NCBI GenBank assembly: GCA_022821445.1 | Contig: JAJEDQ010000076.1 | Span: 1-47,062, forward strand | Source of the DNA: Acidimicrobiia bacterium | Lineage (GTDB): Bacteria; Actinomycetota; Acidimicrobiia; Acidimicrobiales; Bin134 | Direction of reading: 5' to 3' | Length of the DNA: 47,062 bases | Part shown: piece by piece, positions 1 to 8,530 of the stretch | How the letters are laid out: the number at the start of each line of letters is the position of its first letter | Position numbering within the stretch: position 1 is the stretch's first letter | The notes under the pieces: generated by a model | Told to the model about the DNA's origin: nothing | The model's input: the letters and a program-made list of their open reading frames with translations, nothing else | The model's database searches: none | Position numbers and translations under genes: made by a program

Positions 1-794
1 TCCAGGTAGCGGATGGCGATGAGGTCGGGGGTGGGGTCGCCTGTGTGGATGGCGTTGAACACCAGCTCGATGGCGTTGGCCTCGCCCTGGGCCACCGTCT
101 CGAACTGATAGCGCTCGCCGTCGGCCACCCGCATGAGGGCCTCAGCCTCGCCCTCGGCCTCCAAGATCTGGCTCTGCTTGAGGCCCTCTGAGCGCAAGAT
201 GGCCGATCGCTTGTCGCCTTCGGCCTCGGTCACGATGGCCCGGCGATCCCGCTCGGCCTTCATCTGGCGGTGCATGGCCTCGGTCACATCGGGCGGCGGC
301 TCGATGCGCTGGATCTCTACTCGCACCACCCGGGTCCCCCACTTGTCGGTGGCGTCGTCGAGAATCTGGCGCAGCTTGCTGTTGATCAGCTCTCGGGAGG
401 TGAGGGCGGAGTCGAGGTCGAGGTCGCCCACCACGTTTCTCAGGTTGGTCTGGGCCAGCTTGGTAACGGCCAGCTGGAAGTTGCCCACGTTGTACTTCAG
501 CTTCACCGGGTCGGTGGCCTCGAAGAAGATCACCGCGTCCACCGTGACCACCACGTTGTCCTTGGTGATCACCTCTTGGGGGGGCACGTCGATAACCCGC
601 TCTCGCATGTCGACCTTGCTCATGCGCTGCACAAACGGGAGGATCCAGCGCAAGCCGGAGTACACCGTGCGCTGATAGCGGCCCAGAATCTCGATGAGGC
701 CCCGCTCATAAGGCCGAATGATTCGGATACCCAACGCGGCGATAAGGATGAGCACCAGCGCGATGATGATGAAGAGGGCGACCACGGCTTCCAT
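1..794 (-). CDS. SPFH/band-7 (stomatin/QmcA-like) membrane protein, C-terminus beyond left edge
   Basis: Minus-strand translation from ATG at 794: [91 protein letters not shown]...; typical SPFH start; next to NfeD-like gene. Confidence 0.9.
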   Translation of the reverse strand, partial: MEAVVALFIIIALVLILIAALGIRIIRPYERGLIEILGRYQRTVYSGLRWILPFVQRMSKVDMRERVIDVPPQEVITKDNVVVTVDAVIFFEATDPVKLKYNVGNFQLAVTKLAQTNLRNVVGDLDLDSALTSRELINSKLRQILDDATDKWGTRVVRVEIQRIEPPPDVTEAMHRQMKAERDRRAIVTEAEGDKRSAILRSEGLKQSQILEAEGEAEALMRVADGERYQFETVAQGEANAIELVFNAIHTGDPTPDLIAIRYL

Positions 795-803
795 GACTGC
801 TAC

Positions 804-1268
804 CTAGCTTTCTGTGCTCTCAGCGGTTTGCTCTTGGGGGATGGGAATCACCACCAGGTGGGTGCCATCGATTTGGGTGACCATTACCTTGGTGTCGACT
901 TCAATGGTCTCGGCGGCGGAAGCCCGCCATTCCTCGCCCCCGATCCGCACCATGCCGGTCTGCGCGTCGTCGTCCACCCGCTCGATGATCTTGCCGTGGG
1001 CGTCGAGGAGCCGGCTGGCCCCCACCCGGGGCTGCTCATCTTTGTCGAGGCGACGGACGAACCGGCGCAAGTAGACAAAGCTGACGGCGCTGCCCGCGAA
1101 GAAAACCAGCCACTGCCAGAGGATGTGAACATCCACCCAGGCCAAGACCGCGGCCGCGGCGGCGCCGATGGCGAAGGGGAGCAGGAAGAACCCGGCGGTG
1201 AACACCTCGGCCAGGGAGAAGACCACCGCAGAGCACGTCCACAGCCAGCGCCAGACTTCGTTCTCCAC
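804..1268 (-). CDS. NfeD-like membrane protein
   Basis: N-terminal TM helices plus C-terminal OB-like segment (GKIIERVDDDAQTGMVRIGGEEWRASAAETIEVDTKVMVTQIDGTHLVV); upstream of the SPFH gene as in NfeD/SPFH operons. Confidence 0.85.
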   Translation of the reverse strand: MENEVWRWLWTCSAVVFSLAEVFTAGFFLLPFAIGAAAAAVLAWVDVHILWQWLVFFAGSAVSFVYLRRFVRRLDKDEQPRVGASRLLDAHGKIIERVDDDAQTGMVRIGGEEWRASAAETIEVDTKVMVTQIDGTHLVVIPIPQEQTAESTES

Positions 1269-1365
1269 CTCATGCTCCTCTCGCGGTCAAGGTCATGGTA
1301 TCTGTTTTTCGATGCGGTTCCTCCCAGGAGGGCTGCTATCGTAAATCGGCCCTCGCGGGTCGAGA

Positions 1366-1438
1366 GCCCCCATCGTCCAGCGGCCTAGGACGCCGCCCTT
1401 TCAAGGCGGTAACACGGGTTCGAATCCCGTTGGGGGTG
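1366..1438 (+). tRNA. tRNA-Glu (anticodon UUC)
   Basis: GCCCCCATCGTCCAGCGGCCTAGGACGCCGCCCTTTCAAGGCGGTAACACGGGTTCGAATCCCGTTGGGGGTG; anticodon arm CCGCC-CTTTCAA-GGCGG, perfect T arm. Confidence 0.93.
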
Positions 1439-1586
1439 CAAATTATGCTTCAACCCAGGGTGCCGGGGAATCCCGCTTCTCGGCGTCTCTTGCAGTCGGC
1501 CTCTTCGCCGGGCGACCGCAATCCCGCCTTCTTGGTGCCAGACGTCGTCGTGACCCAATCCGAGGCGACCGGCCAAGCAGGGGGGC

Positions 1587-2582
1587 TCAGGCGTGGGTGC
1601 GTTCTATTGTGATCCATCCTTGGGCGGCAGCGTGGGCTACTCCTTGGGTCGCGGCGGGGACCTCGAGCTGGGTCCACAGGTCGGCGAGCATCCTCTGTAG
1701 TTGGCGTTTGGAGTAGCCCAGTTCTTGGGCCAGGCGTTCTTGCTTGGTCCCGTTGGCTAGGCCTTGTAGGCATAGGAGCAGCGGCGCGTTGGGCACTGTC
1801 TTCCAGCGGTCTGGGGCGGGTGCGGTGGCTTTGCCGGTGGGCACCGGTTCCCTTTTGCGGTGTGGGCGGCTCTGCTGCTCTGCGGGGGTGTGGGATGGTG
1901 GCATGATCCACCCCTGTTGTACGGCCAGGGCCACTCCCTGGACTTGGTTGGCGACGCCGAGGCGCTTCCACATGGAGCCCAGCCGGCGGTACATACCCCG
2001 GGTCGTTGTTGCGTTGCGGTTGGCCAGGGCGGCTATCGGCTCGCGTGCTGCGACTGCGATTATCCATTCGATTTCTTGGGCAGTGGGGGCTGCGGGCAGT
2101 CGGGCTTCGCAGTAACGGGCTACCGCCGTGGCCGCGTCGGCTAGGCGGCGGGCTCCTCGGGGGTGCAGCAGTTCGGCGAACACCTCGTGTCGCAGGTGCG
2201 CTGGCGGCGTGGCCGCGATCTGGGTCGCCCCCGTCTTGGGGGCGATGGCCTCGACATCTGGGTCTGCGAGCAGCGCTCGGGCCGTGGACCGCAGATATGC
2301 CCGTACCGCATGCCAGGCATCGCCGACCTGGGCATCATCGGGGTTGCCGTCCATCAGCTCTGCGACTCTCGAGCTGGAGTCTGCGATGCCCCTGCGGTAC
2401 GCAGGGGGCAGCGCACCGGCGTAAACCAGCGCAGCCAGCCGCTGGAATTCATCCGACCAGGGTTCAGTGTGCCTGCCGGGGCCATAGCCGCACTGATGGG
2501 CCTGAACCACCCGTGAAGCGAAATGAGCGATCCGCACCGCGAAAGAGTTGATGGCGCCAAACCCTCCGCGATCAGAGTTCAC
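1587..2582 (-). CDS. Putative transcriptional regulator with two tandem GerE/LuxR-like HTH segments
   Basis: ORF open to 2843; plausible GTG start at 2582. Two similar C-terminal segments: REPIAALANRNATTTRGMYRRLGSMWKRLGVANQVQGVALAVQQGWI and LLLCLQGLANGTKQERLAQELGYSKRQLQRMLADLWTQLEVPAATQGVAHAAAQGWI. Confidence 0.6.
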   Translation of the reverse strand: MNSDRGGFGAINSFAVRIAHFASRVVQAHQCGYGPGRHTEPWSDEFQRLAALVYAGALPPAYRRGIADSSSRVAELMDGNPDDAQVGDAWHAVRAYLRSTARALLADPDVEAIAPKTGATQIAATPPAHLRHEVFAELLHPRGARRLADAATAVARYCEARLPAAPTAQEIEWIIAVAAREPIAALANRNATTTRGMYRRLGSMWKRLGVANQVQGVALAVQQGWIMPPSHTPAEQQSRPHRKREPVPTGKATAPAPDRWKTVPNAPLLLCLQGLANGTKQERLAQELGYSKRQLQRMLADLWTQLEVPAATQGVAHAAAQGWITIERTHA

Positions 2583-2611
2583 AAAACGAGAATACAGGCT
2601 CCCGCAAAAAA

Positions 2612-3835
2612 TTGAGCCTGCGCGTAATTGTGGGGTTGGGGGTGGTTGAGGGCCGGAGCCTTCCCATAGACATCGCAGACGTGGTTGCAGCGAAAGTCGC
2701 CGCAGCAGCAGATGGCACGATCCCCTCTTCAGAAGCAGATATCGGGAGGCTGTCCGACGGGCTGTGGCAGCGATACGGCGAGGACTCGATTTCTCCCGCC
2801 CTGTTGGCGTACTGGCAGGAAACTTGTTCCCACATCGGACCATCGAGAGGCGGGCGCTGGAGCGGCAGCACCGAAGACGTGCTCGGCTACCTCAAGTCGT
2901 TTCACCGCGTGTGCGACGGAATCCCAAAGCGCAGCCTGTCCGTGCCCCTTGCGGTGTCGAACGTGTGCGTCGTCATCTCACAACAAGACGCCGTAGCCCC
3001 GGCCAAAGACGCCCGCTCAGTGTTCGAGAGCCGGGGAGCGATGGTGGTGGCCTCCCACGAGCGCAGCCACGCAAGCGCCGACGGCCTGAGGGAGTGTCTG
3101 GAGAAGGTCCGGTCGCCCAACACGCAAGCAGCCGGCGAAAGCGGGGCGGCCGATGGCGCCAACGACGTTGTCGTCGCCAAACCGGACGGCGCACGGCCCG
3201 AGGTCTTCGTCGATGCCGCGAGACTGGGCTGGAAGATCATCGAGGAGCACGGTTGCGAGTGGGGCCAGGAGCAAGGGGATCTCCGCTGGAACGTCGAGCT
3301 GGGGTCCGGCCCGCTCAACACGGCGCATGTCGTGGCAGTGACACAAGCCCGACAGGACAGCCCTGTGGCCGCGCTATACCGCGGTGAGGACGACCAGCCC
3401 CTCCAAGAGGGCTGGCTCACCTCGGCGCGGCCACCCCGCCTCAGAATAGAGACGCTTCCCGACGGCAGCCTCCTCGTCGTCGAAGGCGTGCCAGCCGTCG
3501 CGGTGGGCCAGCGTGCCCAGCAAAGCGGCGTTGAGTTGTCTGAACTGGACGCGCCCTGCTGGGGGCAGCGATGGAACCGGCGGGCGACTGGCGAAGAGCT
3601 CTCCGACGCTACCGTCCTGTACGGGGACGCGGCGCTGATACACCTGATCCGAGACCGCTCCTCAGGCGCGGAACTGGTAGCCGACCCCCGACACCCCAAC
3701 ACCTACCGATACGCCAGCGGCGAGCTCGAAGTGGCGCTCTTCGACCTAAGACCCCAAGCAGTCATCCTGCTGACCGCACACCAACACCACCCGCTCCCCG
3801 AAACAAAACAACTCAAAGACCTCATAAGCGAATAA
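2612..3835 (+). CDS. Hypothetical protein, no recognised family, divergent from the HTH gene
   Basis: 407-aa ORF; ends ...LTAHQHHPLPETKQLKDLISE; exact start uncertain. Confidence 0.6.
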   Translation: MSLRVIVGLGVVEGRSLPIDIADVVAAKVAAAADGTIPSSEADIGRLSDGLWQRYGEDSISPALLAYWQETCSHIGPSRGGRWSGSTEDVLGYLKSFHRVCDGIPKRSLSVPLAVSNVCVVISQQDAVAPAKDARSVFESRGAMVVASHERSHASADGLRECLEKVRSPNTQAAGESGAADGANDVVVAKPDGARPEVFVDAARLGWKIIEEHGCEWGQEQGDLRWNVELGSGPLNTAHVVAVTQARQDSPVAALYRGEDDQPLQEGWLTSARPPRLRIETLPDGSLLVVEGVPAVAVGQRAQQSGVELSELDAPCWGQRWNRRATGEELSDATVLYGDAALIHLIRDRSSGAELVADPRHPNTYRYASGELEVALFDLRPQAVILLTAHQHHPLPETKQLKDLISE

Positions 3836-3883
3836 GCCTCAACCGGGACTCGGTGGAGGCCCTGCTCCTTGAGAGGATGGAAG

Positions 3884-3913
3884 GCGTGTCAAACGCTGAT
3901 ACGTTTGACACGC
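3884..3913. repeat. Perfect 12-bp inverted repeat (GCGTGTCAAACG-CTGATA-CGTTTGACACGC)
   Basis: Both arms read directly; 49 nt after the hypothetical gene stop; no T-tract. Confidence 0.85.
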
Positions 3914-3984
3914 TAACTCTCGTAACGCGCTAAATGTCTTCATATGTCCCCCACCCCCCACATTGGCGGCCGGATCCGTGACGA

Positions 3985-4031
3985 AGGACTCATAATCCGC
4001 AGGCTCAGGGTTCAAGTCCGAGGGGGTGCAA
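3985..4031 (+). other. Degenerate tRNA 3'-half remnant (CAU anticodon-loop-like plus T-arm-like)
   Basis: GAAGGACTCATAATCCGCAGGCTCAGGGTTCAAGTCCGAGGGGGTGCA; loop CTCATAA in a partial stem, TTCAAGT loop, but T stem mismatched and no matching 5' half; shares GGGGGTGCAAATT with tRNA-Glu 3' end. Confidence 0.45.
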
Positions 4032-4119
4032 ATTTCAGCCGCGGTCGTGCATCGCGGTGTCGACACACAGGGTGCGCCCTGGACAACGGCGCCCTGCCAC
4101 CCGCATCGAATCTGGAGCG

Positions 4120-4437
4120 CTAGGGCGCGGACAAGGGGTCTTGAGCGGTCAGGAGGTCTGCCGCGCCGATGGCGGTAATGCGGTCGGTGAGCGCGAAGCG
4201 ATGGGGGCCGGCGTACACAACGAAGAGGTGGTCGAGTTCGAGGTCGGCCAGGGCGATGTGCATCGACTTCGTGACCGCCGGCTGGGCCGTGCGCTTGATC
4301 TCGAATCCGAGGACCCGTCCGTCGGTCTCCAAGCGCAGGTCAAGCTCCGCACCTCCATGGGTCGACCAGTAGGCCGGGTCGGCGGAGGCGAACCTGGTGA
4401 GGATCTGCGCGTCAACCGACCGGGCAATCAATGGCAC
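4120..4437 (-). pseudogene. C-terminal remnant of AAA ATPase of the DUF4143 type
   Basis: STHGGAELDLRLETDGRVLGFEIKRTAQPAVTKSMHIALADLELDHLFVVYAGPHRFALTDRITAIGAADLL matches the DUF4143 C-terminal pattern; P-loop part absent. Confidence 0.7.
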
Positions 4438-4452
4438 TCGGCCAGTTCATCC

Positions 4453-4485
4453 TTGAAATTCTGCTATGCGATAGTGGAATTTCAA
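4453..4485. promoter_or_regulatory. Interrupted palindrome TTGAAATTC-tg-CTAT-gcg-ATAG-tg-GAATTTCAA
   Basis: 9-bp outer and 4-bp inner arms, both perfect; just upstream of the ATPase remnant. Confidence 0.6.
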
Positions 4486-4648
4486 AGATTGAGCAGGGCC
4501 ATGTCGATCAGATCGCCCTGCGGATCACCCAACTCCAGGGCGAACCCAACTTCGGTCCCGAGGGCCTGGCCACCCGAAGCTCCCAGGCGGAAATTTGAGT
4601 AGAACAATCCACCCGGCGCGCGAGTAGAGTGCATAAGCCCCACAGCAT

Positions 4649-4723
4649 GGTCCCGTGGTGCAGTTTGGAGTGCACGCCGGCCTGTCAAGCCGGAGGTCGC
4701 GGGTTCAAATCCCGTCGGGACCG
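4649..4723 (+). tRNA. tRNA-Asp (anticodon GUC)
   Basis: GGTCCCG...GCCGGCCTGTCAAGCCGG...GCGGGTTCAAATCCCGTCGGGACCG; complete cloverleaf. Confidence 0.93.
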
Positions 4724-4736
4724 CACAACAGAACAC

Positions 4737-4812
4737 GGTCGGGTAGCTCAGTTGGCAGAGCGTCCGCCTGAAAAGCGGAAGGTCACCGGATCGACGCCGG
4801 TCCCGACCACCA
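4737..4812 (+). tRNA. tRNA-Phe (anticodon GAA), CCA encoded
   Basis: GGTCGGGTAGCTCAGTTGGCAGAGCGTCCGCCTGAAAAGCGGAAGGTCACCGGATCGACGCCGGTCCCGACCACCA. Confidence 0.93.
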
Positions 4813-4823
4813 CCCACCCCCCA

Positions 4824-4860
4824 ACGGCCCGGAGCGAAGCCCAACCCCGCTCCGGGCCGT
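4824..4860 (+). terminator. Strong GC hairpin after tRNA genes (terminator-like, no U-tract)
   Basis: ACGGCCCGGAGCG ... CGCTCCGGGCCGT: 13-bp perfect stem, 11-nt loop. Confidence 0.65.
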
Positions 4861-4915
4861 GCCCTTGCTGGGAATCCGTTGCCGGTTTGGGGGGGAGTCC
4901 GTGTACGCTGAAGGC

Positions 4916-4987
4916 GGTGGAGTTGGGGGACTCGAACCCCCGCGGTCTGCTGTCAAGACCTACCGCCCCGCCTGGTCGGGAAGCCCC
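4916..4987 (-). other. tRNA/tmRNA-like 3'-terminal structure, non-canonical
   Basis: Minus strand GGGGCTT...GGTCTTGACAGCAGACCGCGGGGGTTCGAGTCCCCCAACTCCACC; perfect T arm GGGGG-TTCGAGT-CCCCC and tmRNA-like CTCCACC end, but no regular D arm or acceptor. Confidence 0.35.
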
Positions 4988-5122
4988 ATAACGGGGGAGC
5001 AGCGCTCCCTCAACAGGCCGCACCAGGCCCTTGCGCAAGGCTTGGTGCAGCCTGTCTCACTCTACGTGCCTAGCTGAGATACCTCAAGCAACATGGAGAG
5101 GTATTTAAATGACTGAAACCTA

Positions 5123-6205
5123 CTAAAGGAGCTGGCCGTAGTGGGCGGTGACGTTTTCGGGGTAGCTGCGGGAGAAGTAGTTCCAGAGCTGCTCGCCGTA
5201 GGTGGAGGGTCGATAGGAACTGGACATGTCGGCCACGCCGGCTTCGGTCTCGGCGATGCTGGCCATGAACCCGGCGCTGTTGTGGTGGGGGCTGGCGGCC
5301 ACGGCGGCGGCGAATTTCTCATCGAGTGGCAGCGGGGTTAGGGCCACGTCGAGCGACGGTCCGTGGAAGTATCCCGCCGAGTAGCGCTCTTCGGTGGTGA
5401 TCACCTGGTGGGCGGTGGCCACCAGGTAGTTGCCGGTCATGGCCTGGAGCGTCTCGCCCAGGTTGATCACGTATGAGCCCTCTATGGAGGGCACGTCGAT
5501 CCACTGGCCGTTTTGGTTCTGCACTTGCAGCCCGGCGGTGGGGCCGGGGTCGAGCACGGTCAGGAACCCGGTGTCTCGGTGGGCGTTGACTCCGGCCTCG
5601 CCTGCGGGGGTGGGGGGATAGTGGATGAACTTGGCCAGCGACATGGTTTGGGTGCCGAAGAACCGCTCCAGGTAGTCCTCGCCCAGCCCCAGCCCCAGCG
5701 AGAGCGCCCCCAAGAGGCGGTTGGCCAAGCCCCCCAGCTCGTCGAACCACTGGTTGGCGAGCTCTCGGTGGCCGGGCAGGAGCCCGTCGGGCAGCCACTG
5801 GTTGGGGCCCAGCAGGCGCCGGTAGTAGGGCTCGACGTCTTTGGGCCCGGCCGGCCACTCGGTCCACCAGTCGATCTGCTCTCGGATGTCGGGGCGGTTG
5901 TTGGTGTATTCGGCCCCCTCCGGCTCCCAGCCCCGGAAGTGGCGGGAGCGCCGCTTGTCGATCAACTTCTTCTGCTCTTCGGAGAAGGCGAAGAACTTCC
6001 GCAGCATGGCGAAGATGTTGTCGCTCAGGTCGTCGGACACCCCGTGGTTCACCACCAGCAGGAAGCCGACCTCGTGGCAGATCCGGCACAGCTCCTCGGC
6101 CAGGGCCTCGCGCTCGGCCCGGGTTCCCGACAGGGGGCTGAGATCCACCACGGGGATCTGATCGAACGCGCCTGCGGCGGTCACGCTGTTAAGGGTAGCG
6201 GTCAT
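5123..6205 (-). CDS. 2OG-Fe(II) oxygenase, isopenicillin-N-synthase-like
   Basis: IPVVDLSPLSG..., VNHGV, NAHRDTGFLTVLDPGPTAGLQVQNQNGQWIDVP, VINLGETLQAMTGNYLVATAHQV. Confidence 0.88.
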   Translation of the reverse strand: MTATLNSVTAAGAFDQIPVVDLSPLSGTRAEREALAEELCRICHEVGFLLVVNHGVSDDLSDNIFAMLRKFFAFSEEQKKLIDKRRSRHFRGWEPEGAEYTNNRPDIREQIDWWTEWPAGPKDVEPYYRRLLGPNQWLPDGLLPGHRELANQWFDELGGLANRLLGALSLGLGLGEDYLERFFGTQTMSLAKFIHYPPTPAGEAGVNAHRDTGFLTVLDPGPTAGLQVQNQNGQWIDVPSIEGSYVINLGETLQAMTGNYLVATAHQVITTEERYSAGYFHGPSLDVALTPLPLDEKFAAAVAASPHHNSAGFMASIAETEAGVADMSSSYRPSTYGEQLWNYFSRSYPENVTAHYGQLL

Positions 6206-6241
6206 CGCCTTGCTGCCTGAATGGGGTCAGCCAGTGGGCGA

Positions 6242-6709
6242 TCAGCCGAAGTCGCCGCCCGCGAACCAGCTGTCGAAGGCGGGGCGCATGGCCACGTCGA
6301 TGAGCTCGATCCGCAGGCCGGTGGTGGGGGGAACCAGAAAGGCGAACCCCTGAAGCCCACCATCTTCGCTGGCCCCGCCGTAGATGAGCTCGCACCCCCC
6401 GGCCTGGAGCGCGGCGATGTCGGCGTGGAGGTCTTCGGTCCAATAGCCCATGTGGTTGAGCCCCCCGTAGAGGTCGAAATCCCAGAACGATCCTTTGGGG
6501 CCGGCGGCCAGTTCGAGCTGCACTGGGCCCTCCACCGTGTAGGAGAACTGCACGCTGGTGGACACCACCTCGCCCTCTATCAGCAGATCGAGATCGAGCG
6601 ACTGCAAGGAGTGCCAAGTGAGCCCGGTGGCGGCCGAGATGTGGGCCATGGACTCCTCGACGTCGGCCACCACGATGCCGGTATGGAATGGGTCGGTGAT
6701 CAGAGCCAT
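6242..6709 (-). CDS. VOC/glyoxalase-family protein
   Basis: HTGIVVADVEESMAHISAATGLTW...GGLNHMGYWTEDLHADIAALQAGGCELIYGG. Confidence 0.82.
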   Translation of the reverse strand: MALITDPFHTGIVVADVEESMAHISAATGLTWHSLQSLDLDLLIEGEVVSTSVQFSYTVEGPVQLELAAGPKGSFWDFDLYGGLNHMGYWTEDLHADIAALQAGGCELIYGGASEDGGLQGFAFLVPPTTGLRIELIDVAMRPAFDSWFAGGDFG

Positions 6710-6728
6710 GTCGGCACGGTAGCCGGTG

Positions 6729-7619
6729 CTACCCAGGGTGCTCTAGGTCGTCGATGTCGGCGACGAACTCGCGGGCGTTGTCGTTGAACTCAGCGACCGT
6801 CCCGATGGTCTTGGCCTTGGCGGTCCCTCCACGCAGCGCGGCCAGCGGGTCGGTCTGGTCGCCTACATAGCCCAGGGCGAACGCGCCTTGGGTGTAGCCC
6901 ATCATTTTCAGCAGGTCGTCGTCTAGGGAGCGGGCGATCTCGGGTGGGCAGGCCAGATACTGGTTCTCCTCTTGGCGCACCCAACCCACCGCGTAGGTGA
7001 TGTTCACCCCCCGGCGCACGGCGCTGCTGGTGTTGGCCCCGGCGCCGTGGAGAACCTTGCCGTCGTAGAACAGCACACTGCCCCGGTCCATCTCGGCCTG
7101 GGCATCGGGCAAGTTGAGGGCCGCGTCGTCGCCCACGCCTGAGCTGCCGGCCAGTATGTGGGTGGCGCCGTTGGCCGCGGTGAAGTCGGTGAGCGCCCAC
7201 ATGGTGTTGCACTGCACGTGGTAGTCGGCCCCGAAGGGGAAGAAGTCGAAGGCCATCTCGTCGCGGTGGAGCTTTTGGCGGGTCTCGCCCGGCGCCACGG
7301 AGATGATCTGGGTGAGGTGGAGCTGCACCGCGCTGACGTGGCTGAGGAAGTGGCTCACCACCCCGACCACGACGGGGTCCATCACCAGTTCACGGGCGGT
7401 GGGACAGCGGGCCACCAGGGCGCCGGTGCGGCGGGTGAACCGTCCGTCGTACTCGTCTCGCCCGGCATCGGATGCCTCGATGTAGGGCATGGCCTCTGCT
7501 TGGAGTCGGTCCATGGCAGCCGCGTCGGCCACGTCGTCGACGATGGCGTAGCCGAAGCGGCGCAGATGATCGCTCACCTCGGCCGGATCGGCGTCGGGGG
7601 GGAAATGACTCAGCGCCAC
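6729..7619 (-). CDS. Phytanoyl-CoA dioxygenase (PhyH) family protein
   Basis: Length and motifs LHRDEMAFDFFPFGADYHVQCNTMWALTDFTAANGATHILAGSS, DRGSVLFYDGKVLHGAGANTSSAVRRGVNITYAVGWVRQEENQYL. Confidence 0.88.
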   Translation of the reverse strand: MALSHFPPDADPAEVSDHLRRFGYAIVDDVADAAAMDRLQAEAMPYIEASDAGRDEYDGRFTRRTGALVARCPTARELVMDPVVVGVVSHFLSHVSAVQLHLTQIISVAPGETRQKLHRDEMAFDFFPFGADYHVQCNTMWALTDFTAANGATHILAGSSGVGDDAALNLPDAQAEMDRGSVLFYDGKVLHGAGANTSSAVRRGVNITYAVGWVRQEENQYLACPPEIARSLDDDLLKMMGYTQGAFALGYVGDQTDPLAALRGGTAKAKTIGTVAEFNDNAREFVADIDDLEHPG

Positions 7620-7651
7620 GCCAAGATGGTAAGCGGACTAGTTTCGAAACT

Positions 7652-8503
7652 GTGACTCGACTGGTGATCCACGCCGACGACGTGGGCATGTGCCACGGGG
7701 CCAACCAGGCCTTTGTGGAGCTGTCGCACTTCGGCACCATCACCTCGGGATCGGTGATGGTGCCGTGCCCGTGGTTCACCGAGATCGCCGAGGCTGCGGC
7801 TGGCGATGACACCCTCGACTGCGGCATCCACCTCACGCTCAACGCAGAGAAAGCCTGCTATCGCTGGGGTCCGGTGAGTACGGCGGGTCCTTCGTCGGGG
7901 CTGGTCGACGAGCACGGATTCTTTTGGCGCACCGTGGCAGAGGTGCGGCGCAACGCCCACCCCGACGCGGTGGAGCAGGAGTGGCGGGCCCAGATCGACC
8001 GGGCGCTGGCGTTTGGGGTCAACGTGACCCACCTGGACGCCCACATGGGCTCGGCGCTGGCCCCGCAGTGGTGCGACCGCTATGTGGCGGTAGGCATCGA
8101 CTACGGGGTGCCGGTGCTCATTACTGATTCTCTGGCCGCCTATGGCCCTCGACGCCATGTGGCCAGCCCATCGGAGGCCCAAGCCGCAGACGAGGCCATC
8201 AGGTCCGCCGCCGCGGATGCCCGAGCGGCAGGGATGCCGGTGTTTGACGTTGTGCTGGAGACTGATTTCTCTCGGGCGCCGCAGGAGCCGTCCGCATATC
8301 AGGAGATGCTTGGGAGCCTGGAAGATGACTTGGTGTTCTGCGCCTTTCACCCCAACGCGCCCGGTGGCGCCGAGATTGAGGTGATCGAGCCCGACTCCTT
8401 CCATGTGCGCACCGACGAGTACGAGCTGTTCGGCACTGATGGTTGGAGAGAATGGTTGATGAGCCAGCCCTACGAGCTGGCCTCGATGCCTGATTTGGCT
8501 TAG
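7652..8503 (+). CDS. ChbG/YdjC-family carbohydrate deacetylase-like protein
   Basis: VTRLVIHADDVGMCHGANQAFVEL...CGIHLTLNAE...THLDAHMGSALAP; GTG start in frame. Confidence 0.88.
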   Translation: MTRLVIHADDVGMCHGANQAFVELSHFGTITSGSVMVPCPWFTEIAEAAAGDDTLDCGIHLTLNAEKACYRWGPVSTAGPSSGLVDEHGFFWRTVAEVRRNAHPDAVEQEWRAQIDRALAFGVNVTHLDAHMGSALAPQWCDRYVAVGIDYGVPVLITDSLAAYGPRRHVASPSEAQAADEAIRSAAADARAAGMPVFDVVLETDFSRAPQEPSAYQEMLGSLEDDLVFCAFHPNAPGGAEIEVIEPDSFHVRTDEYELFGTDGWREWLMSQPYELASMPDLA

Positions 8504-8530
8504 CCGCGGCTAGCCGCGCTTAGCCGGTGG
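8501..8530. repeat. Three tandem 10-bp units TAGCCGcggc/TAGCCGcgct/TAGCCGgtgg at convergent gene ends
   Basis: TAGCCG at exactly 8501, 8511, 8521; first TAG is the + gene stop, and the - gene stop (TAA) lies at 8520-8522. Confidence 0.85.

Noticed and set aside
270-1388. Long forward ORF opposite the SPFH and NfeD genes
   Set aside because: Antisense ORF expected in high-GC DNA; the minus-strand translations match known families
1450-2067. 205-aa minus ORF overlapping the HTH gene
   Set aside because: Low-complexity R/P/T-rich frame-shifted shadow of the HTH gene
4960-5010. SRP 4.5S RNA (GGTCGGGAAG...GAGCAGC)
   Set aside because: Required GGTCAGG-CCGGAAGG-AGCAG core geometry is not present
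4916-5280. Complete tmRNA gene on the minus strand
   Set aside because: 3' end resembles tmRNA, but no tag ORF or matching 5' GGGGC(T)G acceptor was found, and a full-length gene would run into the oxygenase CDS
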